A DNA stretch of 64,000 bases from Chitinimonas viridis. GTDB lineage: Bacteria; Pseudomonadota; Gammaproteobacteria; Burkholderiales; Chitinimonadaceae. The translations under genes and the position numbers were made by a program. The DNA lies in NCBI RefSeq assembly GCF_030409555.1, contig NZ_JAUFPU010000018.1, forward strand, positions 765,686 through 829,685, given 5' to 3'. A model generated the notes under the pieces. The model made no database searches. It saw only the letters and a program-made list of their open reading frames with translations, and was not told the origin of the DNA. Shown here piece after piece: positions 18,321 through 27,080 of the stretch (the first letter of the stretch is position 1; every line of letters starts with the position of its first letter).

Positions 18321-20236
18321 ATCTGATACGCCCTGGCCTGACCGGCCTGATGTTGCTGACCCTGGTTGCCTGTGCCAGCCAGCCCCAGCAACGCTTCGAC
18401 CAAGCCCGCCAGATGCTGGGTGAGAACCGCAGCGAAGAAGCCCTGCTGGCGCTGGAAGAACTGGTGAAGCAGGAGCCCGGCAACCAGGAGTTCCGCCGCT
18501 ACTGGCTGCGCCAGCGCGATGCCATCGTCGAGCGCACCCTGCGCGAGGCCGAATCCCTGCGTATCAACCAGCGCTACAGCGAGGCCCAGGCAAGGATAGA
18601 GACCGTGCTACGGATACAGCCGGGCAACCCGCGCGCAGCCGACATGCGGCTGGCGCTGGACCGCGAGCTGGCGCACAACAGCCTGGTGGAGCAGGCCATA
18701 GCGGCCCAGCAGGCTGGCCAGACCACCCAGGCCCGCGCCCTGCTCAAGCAGGTACTGGCCGAATCGCCCCGCCACCTGGGCGCCCGCAAGCGCCTGGCCG
18801 AGCTGGACAAGGCCCGCAACAAGGCCGACATGGCGCCGATATCGGCCAACTCGCCACTGCGCGCCCCCGTCACCATGGAATTCCGCAACGCGCCGCTGCA
18901 AAGCATCTTCGACATGCTGAGCCAGAGCACCGGCGTCAATTTCGTGTTCGACCGCGATCTCAAGCTGGACGGCCAGGCCACCATCCTGGCCCGCGACACC
19001 CCGCTGGACGAGACCCTCAATGTGCTGCTGACCAGCCAGCAACTGGCCAAGCGGGTGCTGAACGACCGTACCGTGCTGATCTACCCGGCCACGCCCAATC
19101 GCCAGAAAGACCTGGAAGGCCTCAACGTCAAGACCTTCTACCTCAACAATATCGAGGCCAAGGCGGCCGCCGCGCTGATCAAGACCATCGTCAAGACCCG
19201 CGACATCTACACCGACGACAAACTCAACCTGCTGGTGATGCGCGACACCCCCGAGGCCATAGGCGTGGCCGAGAAGCTGGTGGCTGCCCATGACCTGGCC
19301 GAGGCCGAGGTCATGCTGGAAGTGGAAGTGATGGAAATCGGCAGCGAGCGCCTGGCCCAGCTGGGCGTGCAGTTCCCCGACCAGCTGTCGCTGTCGCTGC
19401 CCAAGGCCTTTGACGGCAGCAGCCTCAGCCTGGGCGAGCTGAAGAACCTGGGCCGCGATGGCCTCAAGTTGGGCATAGGCGATCCGGCCCTGCTGCTTAA
19501 CCTCAAGCACACCGACGGCACCACCGATACCCTCGCCAACCCACGCATACGGGTACGCAACCGCGAGAAGGCCAAGATCCATATCGGCGACCGCGTGCCG
19601 GTGATCACCACCACCACCAATCCCACCTCGGGCTCGGTGGCCGAATCGGTGGCCTATCTGGACGTGGGCCTCAAGCTCGATGTGGAACCGCAGGTGTTCC
19701 AGGATGACGAGGTGGGCATACGCCTGAACCTGGAAGTCAGCAATATCGTCAAGGAAGTGCCCAGCAAGACCGGCCTCCTGACCTATCAGATCGGCACCCG
19801 CACCACCAGCACCGCCCTGCGCCTGCGTGATGGCGAGACCCAGGTGCTGGCCGGCCTGATCAAACAGGAAGAACTGGAATCGGCCTCGCGCCTGCCGGGC
19901 CTGGGCCAGCTGCCCATGCTGGGCAAGCTGTTCTCGTCGGAGAAGCGGCAACGCACCAAGTCCGAGCTGGTACTGCTGATCACCCCACGGATACTGCGCA
20001 ACCTGGCCGTGCCCGACGCCAGCCAGACCGAGTTCACCAGCGGCACGGAAGACCATGTGGGCAGCGAAACCCTGCGCCTGCCGGACGGCAACAGCCAGAT
20101 CAGCATCCCGGCCGAGGGCAGCCAGCCGCTGGCGCCCCCGCCCGCACCGCAGCCACAGGTAGAGCCGGTGCCACCACCGCAGGTTGACCCGGTGCCGCCG
20201 CCACCGCTACCGGTCCCGCCGCAGAACCCGAAATGA
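18317..20236 (+). CDS. gspD: TPR-containing lipoprotein secretin (GspD/PilQ/MshL family)
   Basis: 639-residue outer-membrane secretin forming the exit channel. The signal peptide ends in a lipobox (LTLVAC, Cys19), so the protein is predicted to be self-lipidated, unlike classical GspD. Residues about 25-175 form TPR-like repeats, followed by an STN/N0-like domain (MEFRNAPLQSIFDMLSQ), an N1 domain (VKTFYLNNIEAKAAAALIKT) and the secretin C-domain with the conserved VPVIT, VGLKLDVEP and LAGLI motifs, ending LLITPRIL. A Pro-rich tail of about 35 residues closes it. Self-lipidated TPR secretins can reach the outer membrane without a separate pilotin. Confidence 0.9.
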   Translation: MNLIRPGLTGLMLLTLVACASQPQQRFDQARQMLGENRSEEALLALEELVKQEPGNQEFRRYWLRQRDAIVERTLREAESLRINQRYSEAQARIETVLRIQPGNPRAADMRLALDRELAHNSLVEQAIAAQQAGQTTQARALLKQVLAESPRHLGARKRLAELDKARNKADMAPISANSPLRAPVTMEFRNAPLQSIFDMLSQSTGVNFVFDRDLKLDGQATILARDTPLDETLNVLLTSQQLAKRVLNDRTVLIYPATPNRQKDLEGLNVKTFYLNNIEAKAAAALIKTIVKTRDIYTDDKLNLLVMRDTPEAIGVAEKLVAAHDLAEAEVMLEVEVMEIGSERLAQLGVQFPDQLSLSLPKAFDGSSLSLGELKNLGRDGLKLGIGDPALLLNLKHTDGTTDTLANPRIRVRNREKAKIHIGDRVPVITTTTNPTSGSVAESVAYLDVGLKLDVEPQVFQDDEVGIRLNLEVSNIVKEVPSKTGLLTYQIGTRTTSTALRLRDGETQVLAGLIKQEELESASRLPGLGQLPMLGKLFSSEKRQRTKSELVLLITPRILRNLAVPDASQTEFTSGTEDHVGSETLRLPDGNSQISIPAEGSQPLAPPPAPQPQVEPVPPPQVDPVPPPPLPVPPQNPK

Positions 20237-20703
20237 AACAACGTGGCTTTACCCTGATAGAGCTGCTGGTCACCCTGACCCTGCTGGCCATCCTGGCCGG
20301 CGCAGCGCTACCGTTGGCCCAGTTGCAGGCCCAGCGCAGCCGCGAGCAGAATCTGCGGCAGGCGCTGTGGTCGCTGCGCAATGCCATCGACGAGTACAAG
20401 CGCGCCTACGATGAAGGCCGGCTGGAAAAGACCGTGGGCAGCAGCGGCTATCCGGCCAACCTGCGGGTGCTGGTGGACGGGGTATCGGATATCTCCTCGC
20501 CAGATGCCCAGAAGCTGTACTTCCTGCGCCGCATCCCGCGCGACCCCTTCTTCCCCGACCAGACCGCGCCCCCCGAGACCACCTGGGGCCTGCGCAGCTA
20601 CGCCTCGCCAGCCGAGGCCCCCAGGGCCGGCGCCGACGTGTACGATGTCTACAGCCTCAACCCCGGCACGGCGCTGGATGGCCAACCCTACCGACTATGG
20701 TGA
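20233..20703 (+). CDS. Pseudopilin of the hybrid secretion operon (1)
   Basis: 156 residues. Prepilin leader KQRG|FTLIELLVTL with cleavage after G5 and the E5 residue present, then the hydrophobic helix. The C-terminal domain (FLRRIPRDPFFPDQTAPPE, TWGLRSYAS) resembles GspG-type pseudopilins of non-canonical systems rather than GspH, I or J. It overlaps the secretin stop codon by 4 bp. Confidence 0.85.
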   Translation: MKQRGFTLIELLVTLTLLAILAGAALPLAQLQAQRSREQNLRQALWSLRNAIDEYKRAYDEGRLEKTVGSSGYPANLRVLVDGVSDISSPDAQKLYFLRRIPRDPFFPDQTAPPETTWGLRSYASPAEAPRAGADVYDVYSLNPGTALDGQPYRLW

Positions 20704-20708
20704 CCCCC

Positions 20709-21080
20709 ATGCGCCATCGCGGCTTTACCCTGCTGGAACTGATGATCGCCATGGCCATCGTCGCCACCCTGCTCAGCATCGTGGCGCCGCGCTACCTGGG
20801 CAGTGTGGACCGCGCCAAGGAGACCGTGCTGCAGGATGACCTGCACACCATGCGCAAGGTACTGGACCAGTTCCATGCCGACCGTGGCCGCTACCCAAAT
20901 GATCTGGAAGAGCTGGTCAGCGCCCGCTATCTGCGCAGCATCCCGGTCGACCCCCTGACCGAGCGCAACGATACCTGGCGGGTAGAACCACCGCCGCCCG
21001 GCAGCCAAGGCAATGTCGGTGATGTCCGCAGTGGCGCCAGCGGCCGGGGCAGCGACGGACGCGACTATGGCAGCTGGTGA
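20709..21080 (+). CDS. Pseudopilin of the hybrid secretion operon (2)
   Basis: About 123 residues. ATG 20709 is chosen over ATG 20697 because GGTGA sits 5 bp before it and the leader MRHRG|FTLLELMIAM then has the usual length. The body is a short GspG-like domain (DQFHADRGRYPNDLEELV, RYLRSIPVDPLTERNDTW). It ends in a Gly/Ser-rich tail containing SDGRDYGSW. Confidence 0.82.
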   Translation: MRHRGFTLLELMIAMAIVATLLSIVAPRYLGSVDRAKETVLQDDLHTMRKVLDQFHADRGRYPNDLEELVSARYLRSIPVDPLTERNDTWRVEPPPPGSQGNVGDVRSGASGRGSDGRDYGSW

Positions 21081-21534
21081 GCGGGGCTCGGCCTATCTCT
21101 GGCTGATGGGCGTGCTGGTGGTGTTGGGCCTTATCATGGGCCGCGCCATCGAGGTGGCCAGCACCCAGGCAGATCGCCAGCGCGAACGCACCCTGCTGCA
21201 GGTGGGCGACGCCTACCGCCGCGCCATCGCCAGCTATGCCGCCCTGCCCGGCAGCGACGGCAGCCTGCCGCGCTCGGTGGAAGACCTGCTGCAAGACCCC
21301 CGCGCCAGCGAACCGGTACGCCACCTGCGCCGCGCCTATGCCGACCCGGTCAGCGGCCAGCCCATGCAACTGATACGGCGCGAAGACGAAGGCATCGTCG
21401 GCGTCCATAGCCCCTCCGACCGCCCACCCCTGATGCGCCGGGGCTTTGCCCTGCGCTACAAGGAATTCGAGAAGGCGGAGCGGATAGCAGACTGGCAGTT
21501 CCTGTTCCAGCCTAGCGGGCAGGCCAAGAACTAG
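21067..21534 (+). CDS. Pseudopilin-like protein without a classical prepilin motif
   Basis: About 155 residues from ATG 21067, which overlaps the previous gene by 14 bp; an alternative in-frame ATG lies at 21013. The N-terminus is basic (MAAGERG) followed by a hydrophobic helix (SAYLWLMGVLVVLGLIMG), but it lacks the FTLxE prepilin sequence and E5. The rest (VGDAYRRAIASYAALPGSDGSLPRSVEDLL) resembles pseudopilin-like proteins found at the end of such clusters in betaproteobacteria. It may act as a minor pseudopilin or tip adaptor. It is the last gene of the operon. Confidence 0.75.
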   Translation: MAAGERGSAYLWLMGVLVVLGLIMGRAIEVASTQADRQRERTLLQVGDAYRRAIASYAALPGSDGSLPRSVEDLLQDPRASEPVRHLRRAYADPVSGQPMQLIRREDEGIVGVHSPSDRPPLMRRGFALRYKEFEKAERIADWQFLFQPSGQAKN

Positions 21535-21628
21535 GTTGGTTGGCGCGACCAGAAATATGTGTGGCGCAGCCACTCCCTGAAGTCCCACCGGACTCTACAA
21601 TCGAACGCTAGCGAATTCAGGGGAACGT

Positions 21629-21662
21629 CAGCGACGCGACGAAAAGACTTGGAACAGGCTCA
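21629..21662. repeat. Remnant right end of palindromic element family B
   Basis: The segment closely matches the right terminus of the intact family B element at 24241-24508 (CAGCGACGCG.CGAAAAGACTT.GAACAGGCTC) with two mismatches. No left end was identified. A family A copy begins 2 bp further on. Confidence 0.6.
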
Positions 21663-21663
21663 A

Positions 21664-21777
21664 AGAGCCGCTAACAAAACCCAGCGAAGCTAGTTCTGGC
21701 TAGGCGTGGAAATGCTGACAGTACGCGGGTACGGCAAGCTTGCACAAACACGCCATAAGGGGTTCGTTAGCAGCGCT
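21664..21777. mobile_element. Palindromic MITE-like element, family A, copy 1 (degenerate)
   Basis: About 114 bp with inverted ends AGAGCCGCTAACAAAACCC and GGGGTTCGTTAGCAGCGCT. The interior shares CTGGCTAGGCGTG and GGTACGGCAAGC with the copies at 30049, 49186 and 59811 but carries several substitutions. It lies 14 bp behind the stop codon of the gene at 21792-22376. Confidence 0.7.
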
Positions 21778-21791
21778 AAACACAGAACTAC

Positions 21792-22376
21792 TCAGATATA
21801 GAGCACATGAACAACGCTTTGCCCAAGTGATTTTGCATTCTTAAACACCTCAAGAATACTCCGGAGGAAAACAAAAAGATAATCGGCACTTTCACCGTCT
21901 TCCCCTTTCACATTTTTATCAAATGCAGGAGATGACGATACATAGTCACGCTCCAGCGCAGCCTCCACATCACCATCGGAATAAACATTCAAATCCCCTA
22001 TGTCATAGGCAACATCTGGGTTTTTGATCAAATCAGAAATTAATCGCTCAAAATCAGCAATCACTTGCGCCTGCTGCGTTGGATTGACGATGGTAATTCT
22101 CGTTATATCTCCATACTCGCCTTCAAAACTGTATTGACAGCTGCTGGCATCACCAAGGAACGCGATAGCGGGGAAGTCCCCATGCTCGAGAAGTGCTTTT
22201 GTCGCATAGATAGCCCACCCACCCCTTGTGTCGCCAGAGACGCTGCAAAGCGCTTCTCCATGCTTTATTGCTCCAACAGAGGACTTAAAATCCTCGAACG
22301 CCTCAAGCGTGGGAAATGAAGCAGGGATAGAATTGGTATCTACTATGTAGGTTTTGGTAGCATAGGAATGCGACAT
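21792..22376 (-). CDS. AT-rich orphan gene of unknown function
   Basis: 194 residues starting at ATG 22376, chosen over GTG 22385 because AAGGTG is spaced 6 bp before it. The protein is soluble and acidic, with no signal peptide or membrane helix (starts MSHSYATKTYIVDTN; ends SLGQSVVHVLYI). Base composition and codon use (many A/T third positions) differ sharply from the GC-rich neighbours, indicating recent acquisition. It stands alone between repeat elements and a LysR gene. Its size and style recall orphan immunity proteins of polymorphic toxin systems, but no toxin is next to it and no family is recognised. Confidence 0.75.
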   Translation of the reverse strand: MSHSYATKTYIVDTNSIPASFPTLEAFEDFKSSVGAIKHGEALCSVSGDTRGGWAIYATKALLEHGDFPAIAFLGDASSCQYSFEGEYGDITRITIVNPTQQAQVIADFERLISDLIKNPDVAYDIGDLNVYSDGDVEAALERDYVSSSPAFDKNVKGEDGESADYLFVFLRSILEVFKNAKSLGQSVVHVLYI

Positions 22377-22503
22377 GGAATTCACCTTAACATGAACATA
22401 TTCATCATGTTACTGCAGGCGCCCCCTGACGTCAGCACAGTCAATCAGCCAGTGGCGTCATGAATACAAACGCCACTGTTTAACCACTCGGCTGCCAGAG
22501 ACG

Positions 22504-23457
22504 CTACGCCAACTCCGCCACCCTATCCTCAACAGCCGCCGGTGCCATCCGCCAGGGTGGTGTTGGGCGGAAGTGGTCCTGCAGGAAGTTGAGAAAGGCC
22601 CGCAGGCGCATGGGCATGCCGTTGCGGTGGGGGACCAGGGCGACCACGTCGGCGTCGGCCACCTGCCAATCGGGCAGTACCCGTTGCAGCGTGCCAGCAG
22701 CCAGGTCGTCGGCCACATGCCATTCCGAGCGCAACATCAGGCCCTTGCCGGCCAGGGCCCATTGTCGCAGTACATCGCCATCGTTGACGCTGAGTGCCTC
22801 GCTGATGCGCACGTTGGTCTTTTCACCGTTCTGGTGGAAGGACCACAGGGTGGTGTCTTCGTCGTTCTCGCGCAGTACCAGGCACTGGTGCCGGCGCAGG
22901 TCTTCTGGTGTTTGGGGGTAGCCGTGGAGGGCCAGGTATTCGGGCGAGGCGCACAGTACGCGCCGGTTGGGGGCAATGGGGTAGGCTACCCAGTCGGAGT
23001 CGGGTAGCTCGCCTATGTGCAGCACCAGGTCGAAGCGCTCGTTGCGGTTGACCGAGAAACGGTCGCTCAGGATCAGCGAGATATCGAGCTCGGGGTGCTG
23101 GGCATGGAAGGCCGCCACGATGGGCGCCAGGTAGCGCCGGCCAAAACCCAGTGGGCCATGGATGCGCAGCGCCCCAGCAATGCGGCCGCTGCTGCCGCGC
23201 ACGTCGTCCATCAGGCGGTCGAATTCGCGCAGCAGCTCCTGTCCCCGTACCAGTAGCAATTCACCCTCTTCGGTCAGCTTGATACCGCGCGCATTGCGGT
23301 CCAGCAGCCGCACGCCCAGTCGTCCCTCCAGCTGCTTCAGGCGCTGCGACATCGCCGCCGTGCTCAAGTCCAGTTGCTTGGCCGCGCCGGAAAAACTGCC
23401 GGCCTCGGCGATCGCCACAAACATGCGTATGGACTGAAGCTCGCTGTAATCATTCAT
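22504..23457 (-). CDS. LysR-family transcriptional regulator
   Basis: 317 residues. The N-terminal winged helix-turn-helix is typical (MFVAIAEAGSFSGAAKQLDL, STAAMSQRLKQLEGRLGVRL), followed by a linker helix and a periplasmic-binding-like effector domain (LSDRFSVNRNERFDLVLHIG). It resembles the subgroup often near oxidoreductase or efflux genes. No divergently transcribed target gene is adjacent, so its regulon cannot be read from context. Confidence 0.93.
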   Translation of the reverse strand: MNDYSELQSIRMFVAIAEAGSFSGAAKQLDLSTAAMSQRLKQLEGRLGVRLLDRNARGIKLTEEGELLLVRGQELLREFDRLMDDVRGSSGRIAGALRIHGPLGFGRRYLAPIVAAFHAQHPELDISLILSDRFSVNRNERFDLVLHIGELPDSDWVAYPIAPNRRVLCASPEYLALHGYPQTPEDLRRHQCLVLRENDEDTTLWSFHQNGEKTNVRISEALSVNDGDVLRQWALAGKGLMLRSEWHVADDLAAGTLQRVLPDWQVADADVVALVPHRNGMPMRLRAFLNFLQDHFRPTPPWRMAPAAVEDRVAELA

Positions 23458-23787
23458 GATTTTTGGGCGCCGCCGGGAGCTGCAACAGGCGGTTAGATAC
23501 CGGTATTAATAAGGGCTTATATAATATCATTCCGTCATAACGCTAAATGACCGCTGGTCGGTTGTACGCCGCCAAGTAGCAGGAAGCGAGTTGCTGTCTA
23601 GACAGCTTCCCCTCCTGCCCGCTTGCGCTGCAACCCGCATTCCGCCTTTGTTTCAAGCGCTTGGCCTATCCTCAGCCAGGTTAGAGTGTGAGTATTACCG
23701 GGAAGACTGCCGTTACGGGTGCGCAAATTGAATGGGCAGGCCGGGCGGATGCGGCCGGGCTCCCCCGGTGCCAACGATTGCGGCAGC
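23458..23787. other. Non-coding region between lysR and cueR with palindromes
   Basis: About 330 bp without a gene. ATAAG-GG-CTTAT (23509-23520) lies about 50 bp upstream of the lysR start in an AT-rich stretch and is a plausible LysR autoregulatory site. GCTGTCTAGACAGC (23593-23606) is a perfect 14-bp palindrome nested inside an outer GCAGGA/TCCTGC stem (23579-23618). The remainder downstream of cueR shows nothing specific. Confidence 0.5.
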
Positions 23788-24201
23788 TCAGACCGCAGCG
23801 CTCCCTTGATCGCGCGCAGTCGCCAGTCCCTCCAGTATCGGGCAGTCTGGCCGGTGGTCGCCGCAGCAGGCCTGGGCCAGGGTCTGTAGGGTGGCCCGCA
23901 TCTCGCTCAGCGCGGCGATGCGCGCATCCAGTTCGGCGATATGGCTTTCGGCCAGTTGCTTGACCGCTGCGCTTTCGCGCTGCTTGTCTTGCCATAGTGA
24001 TAGCAGCACGCTGATCTGCTCCAGCGAGAAGCCCAGGTCGCGGGCGCGGCGGATAAAGCGCAGCAGGTGGATATCGCGCTGGCCGTACTGGCGGTAGCCC
24101 GACTGACTGCGGTGGCTGGCTGCCAGCAGGCCTATGCCTTCGTAGTGCCTGATCATCTTGGCACTGACCCCGCTGGCGCGGGCGGCTTCTCCGATATTCA
24201 T
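23788..24201 (-). CDS. cueR: Copper-responsive MerR-family regulator CueR
   Basis: 137 residues from ATG 24201. The MerR helix-turn-helix opens the protein ([21 protein letters not shown], then GYRQY). The metal-binding loop [12 protein letters not shown] supplies C112 and C120, the same positions as the Cu(I) ligands of E. coli CueR. It should sense Cu(I) (or Ag/Au) and activate the copper ATPase gene on the same strand upstream, which carries a matching operator. A 268-bp palindromic element separates the two genes, leaving only 39 bp before cueR, so its promoter lies in or is replaced by the element. Confidence 0.92.
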   Translation of the reverse strand: MNIGEAARASGVSAKMIRHYEGIGLLAASHRSQSGYRQYGQRDIHLLRFIRRARDLGFSLEQISVLLSLWQDKQRESAAVKQLAESHIAELDARIAALSEMRATLQTLAQACCGDHRPDCPILEGLATARDQGSAAV

Positions 24202-24240
24202 GGCGTGCTTACCTGGCGGTGTCGCTGCGGACAAGCCTTT

Positions 24241-24508
24241 AGAGCCTGTTCAAAGTCTTTTCGCCGTGTCGTTCGCAACCTTGCCGGATGAAGGGCAAGG
24301 CGCAAGCCGCGCAGCGGTACGGGTACCGTCAGCGGCTTGCAACGCCGCCATTCGCCGGCAAGGCTGCGAACCCGAAGGGCTGATCTGGAAAACGGCCATT
24401 CACTGCGTTGTGGCGCTTGGCAATAACTTGTTATTGCCTGCGCACCACGCCTTGTGCCTGGCCGTTTTCCAGACCAGCGACGCGGCGAAAAGACTTTGAA
24501 CAGGCTCT
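24241..24508. mobile_element. Palindromic MITE-like element, family B (intact)
   Basis: 268 bp with perfect 26-bp terminal inverted repeats beginning AGAGCCTGTTCAAAGTCTT. No coding capacity for a transposase. TTA-type sequence flanks both ends, compatible with a TNA-type 3-bp target duplication as made by some IS5-family transposases. It sits 15 bp behind the copA stop codon, between copA and cueR. A partial right end occurs at 21629-21662 and a possible left end at 42526. Confidence 0.8.
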
Positions 24509-24523
24509 TAAGCGTACGTAACA

Positions 24524-26914
24524 TTATCGTCCCCCCGGCTGCCAACGGCGCAGCAACAGGGCATTGGCCACCACACTGACGCTGGAGAACGCCATGGCTG
24601 CCCCTGCTACCACAGGGTTGAGCAGCCCCATGGCGGCCAGCGGAATGCCCACCACGTTGTAGCAGAAGGCCCAGAACAGGTTCTGCCGGATCTTGGCATA
24701 GCTACGGCGGGAGATGGCAATGGCGTCGGCCACCCGGGCCAGATCACCCCGCATCAAGGTGATGCCGGCTGCATGCATGGCCACATCGGTGCCGCTGCCC
24801 ATGGCGATGCCGACATCGGCTGCCGCCAGTGCCGGTGCATCATTGATACCGTCGCCCACCATGGCCACCACATGGCCTTCGGCCTTGAGCGCCAGCAGGG
24901 CCTGGGCCTTGTCTGCCGGCAGGATACCGGCCTGGAACTGGCTCAGCCCCAGCTCGGCAGCCACCTGGGCGGCGGCGCCTTGGTTGTCGCCCGTCAGCAT
25001 GATGGTCTGCACCCCCATGGCCTGTAGCCTGGCCAGTGCCGCTGCCGCGCCGGGCTTGACCGCATCGCCAAAGGCCAGCAGGCCCAGCACCGAGGGCTCG
25101 CCCACCCGAGCCAGCCAGGACAAGGTGCGGCCCTGTTGCTCCAGCGCAGCAGCCTGCTCAGCCAGGCCCGCCAGGGCAATGCCTTGCTCCTGCATCAGGC
25201 GGGCGGTGCCCAGCAGGTATCCCGCCCCGTCGATCTCGCCCTGTATGCCACGCCCCGGCAGGGCCTGCAGCTTGCTAGCCGGTAGCGCGGCAACACTAGC
25301 CTGCTGTGCCGCCCCGACCACGGCATGGGCCAGCGGATGCTCGCTACCCGCCTGCAGCCCGGCCGCCAGTGCCAGCAGGGTAGCGTCGCTTACACCATTG
25401 CCGGCTATGGCCAGCAGGCGCGGCTTGCCCTCGGTCAGGGTGCCGGTCTTGTCAAACGCCACTGCACTGATGCGATGGGCTGTTTCGAGCGCTTCGGCGT
25501 CCTTGATCAGTATGCCGTGCCTTGCCGCCACTCCAGTGCCCGCCATAATGGCGGTGGGCGTGGCCAGCCCCAGGGCACAGGGGCAGGCAATCACCAGCAC
25601 GGCCACCGCATTGATGATGGCGGGTTCCAGTTGGCCAGCCAGCAGCCACCAGGCCAGCAGCGTAAGCAAGGCGATGACCAGCACCACCGGCACGAATACC
25701 GCGCTGACCTGGTCCACCAGACGCTGTATCGGCGCCTTGGCCGCCTGGGCATGTTCCACCAGCCGGATGATACGGGCCAGGGTGGTCTCCGCCCCGATGG
25801 CCACGGTACGGACCAGCAAGAGGCCATCGCCATTGATGGCACCGCCGGTTACCCGCTCGCCCGGCCCTTTGGGCACCGGCAGGCTCTCACCGGTCAGCAG
25901 TGCCTCGTCCAGCTGGCTGCTGCCTTCCACCACCTCGCCATCCACCGGCACCCGCTCACCGGGGCGCACTACCACCAGGTCACCCACGGTAATCAGGGCG
26001 ATGGGCACATCCTCATCCCGCCCGTCACGGCGGCGCCTTGCGGTGGCCGGTCGCAGGGCCTGCAGGGCACGAATGGCCTCGCTGGTCTGGCGCTTGGCCC
26101 GGGCTTCCAGCCACTTGCCCAGCAGCACCAGGCTGATCACCACGGCAGAGGCTTCAAAGTAGAGGTGGGGCATGCCGTGCTCGCCATGCCGTAGCAAGAG
26201 GTAGACACTCAAGCCATAGGCCGCACTGGTACCCAGGGCGACCAGCAGATCCATATTGCCGCTCCCCGCCCGCAAGGCCAGGTAGCCGGCGCGGTAGAAG
26301 CGAGCGCCCAGCCAGAACTGCACCGGGGTGGCCAGCAGCAGCTGCAGCCAGCCCGGCAGCATCCAATGGCCACCTGCCAGCTCGGCCAGCATGGGCAACA
26401 CCAGGGGCAGCGACAGCGCACCCGATACGGCCACCGGCCACCAGGCTGGCAGCGCAGGCCGTGGGCTGTCCTTGCCCTCCTGGTGCAGGCTGGCGCTGTA
26501 ACCGGCGCGCGCCACGGCAGCCATCAGGCTGGCACTATCCACCCCTTGATCCACCAGCAGCGTAGCCTGCTCGGTCGCCAGATTGACGCTGACTTCGCGC
26601 ACGCCGGGCTCCCGCGCCAGGACCTTCTCCACCCGCCCTACGCAGCTGGCACAGCTCATCCCGCCTATGGCCAGGGTCAGAGTCTGCTGCGGCACGCTGA
26701 AACCCGCCTGGGCGATGGCACTTCGCACCATGGCAAGCGTCAGCTCGGGCCCCGCCGTGAGCGTGGCCGATTCGCTAGCCAGGTTGACGCTGGCTGCCTG
26801 CACACCAGGTAGCCGTGCCAGCACTTTCTCCACTCGGCTAACGCAACTTGCACAGGTCATACCGGCCACCGGCACGGTCAGCTGACTGTTTTGCTCCTTT
26901 GTTTCGCTTTGCAT
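24524..26914 (-). CDS. copA: Cu(I)-exporting P1B-type ATPase CopA
   Basis: About 796 residues. ATG 26914 is preferred over 26932 because GAGG lies 9 bp before it. Two N-terminal heavy-metal domains carry GMTCASC and GMSCASC. The membrane metal site CPC is in [14 protein letters not shown], the phosphorylated aspartate in DKTGTLTEG, the HP motif in [10 protein letters not shown] and the hinge in [10 protein letters not shown]. The C-terminal YN and MxxSS motifs ([19 protein letters not shown]) complete the Cu(I) signature. It exports Cu(I) from the cytoplasm to the periplasm. A CueR operator lies about 45-65 bp upstream. Confidence 0.96.
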   Translation of the reverse strand: MQSETKEQNSQLTVPVAGMTCASCVSRVEKVLARLPGVQAASVNLASESATLTAGPELTLAMVRSAIAQAGFSVPQQTLTLAIGGMSCASCVGRVEKVLAREPGVREVSVNLATEQATLLVDQGVDSASLMAAVARAGYSASLHQEGKDSPRPALPAWWPVAVSGALSLPLVLPMLAELAGGHWMLPGWLQLLLATPVQFWLGARFYRAGYLALRAGSGNMDLLVALGTSAAYGLSVYLLLRHGEHGMPHLYFEASAVVISLVLLGKWLEARAKRQTSEAIRALQALRPATARRRRDGRDEDVPIALITVGDLVVVRPGERVPVDGEVVEGSSQLDEALLTGESLPVPKGPGERVTGGAINGDGLLLVRTVAIGAETTLARIIRLVEHAQAAKAPIQRLVDQVSAVFVPVVLVIALLTLLAWWLLAGQLEPAIINAVAVLVIACPCALGLATPTAIMAGTGVAARHGILIKDAEALETAHRISAVAFDKTGTLTEGKPRLLAIAGNGVSDATLLALAAGLQAGSEHPLAHAVVGAAQQASVAALPASKLQALPGRGIQGEIDGAGYLLGTARLMQEQGIALAGLAEQAAALEQQGRTLSWLARVGEPSVLGLLAFGDAVKPGAAAALARLQAMGVQTIMLTGDNQGAAAQVAAELGLSQFQAGILPADKAQALLALKAEGHVVAMVGDGINDAPALAAADVGIAMGSGTDVAMHAAGITLMRGDLARVADAIAISRRSYAKIRQNLFWAFCYNVVGIPLAAMGLLNPVVAGAAMAFSSVSVVANALLLRRWQPGGR

Positions 26915-26950
26915 GGTGTTATGCCTCGTCATGGATACTGTGATGACCGC

Positions 26951-26981
26951 AGTCTGAACCTTCCTATCATGGCAAGGTCAA
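26951..26981 (-). promoter_or_regulatory. CueR-type operator and promoter of copA
   Basis: Read on the minus strand, TTGACC (26981-26976) forms a -35 element. A 21-bp dyad ACCTT...AAGGT (26958-26978) covers the spacer. A -10 at 26956-26951 (CAGACT) gives the long 19-bp spacing typical of MerR-family promoters. The layout matches copA promoters activated by CueR. Confidence 0.75.
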
Positions 26982-27080
26982 GCACCTTGTGCACGGCTTG
27001 GCTGCCGCCAGTCGCCCGCGCTGTGCGCCGCGCAGGCGAGCCGCTATCATCCGGCTCCCGCGACCCCTTGATTAATAGCA

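Noticed and set aside
21792..22376. Calling the AT-rich gene a toxin or immunity protein
   Set aside because: No partner gene, motif or family could be recognised; composition alone does not give a function.
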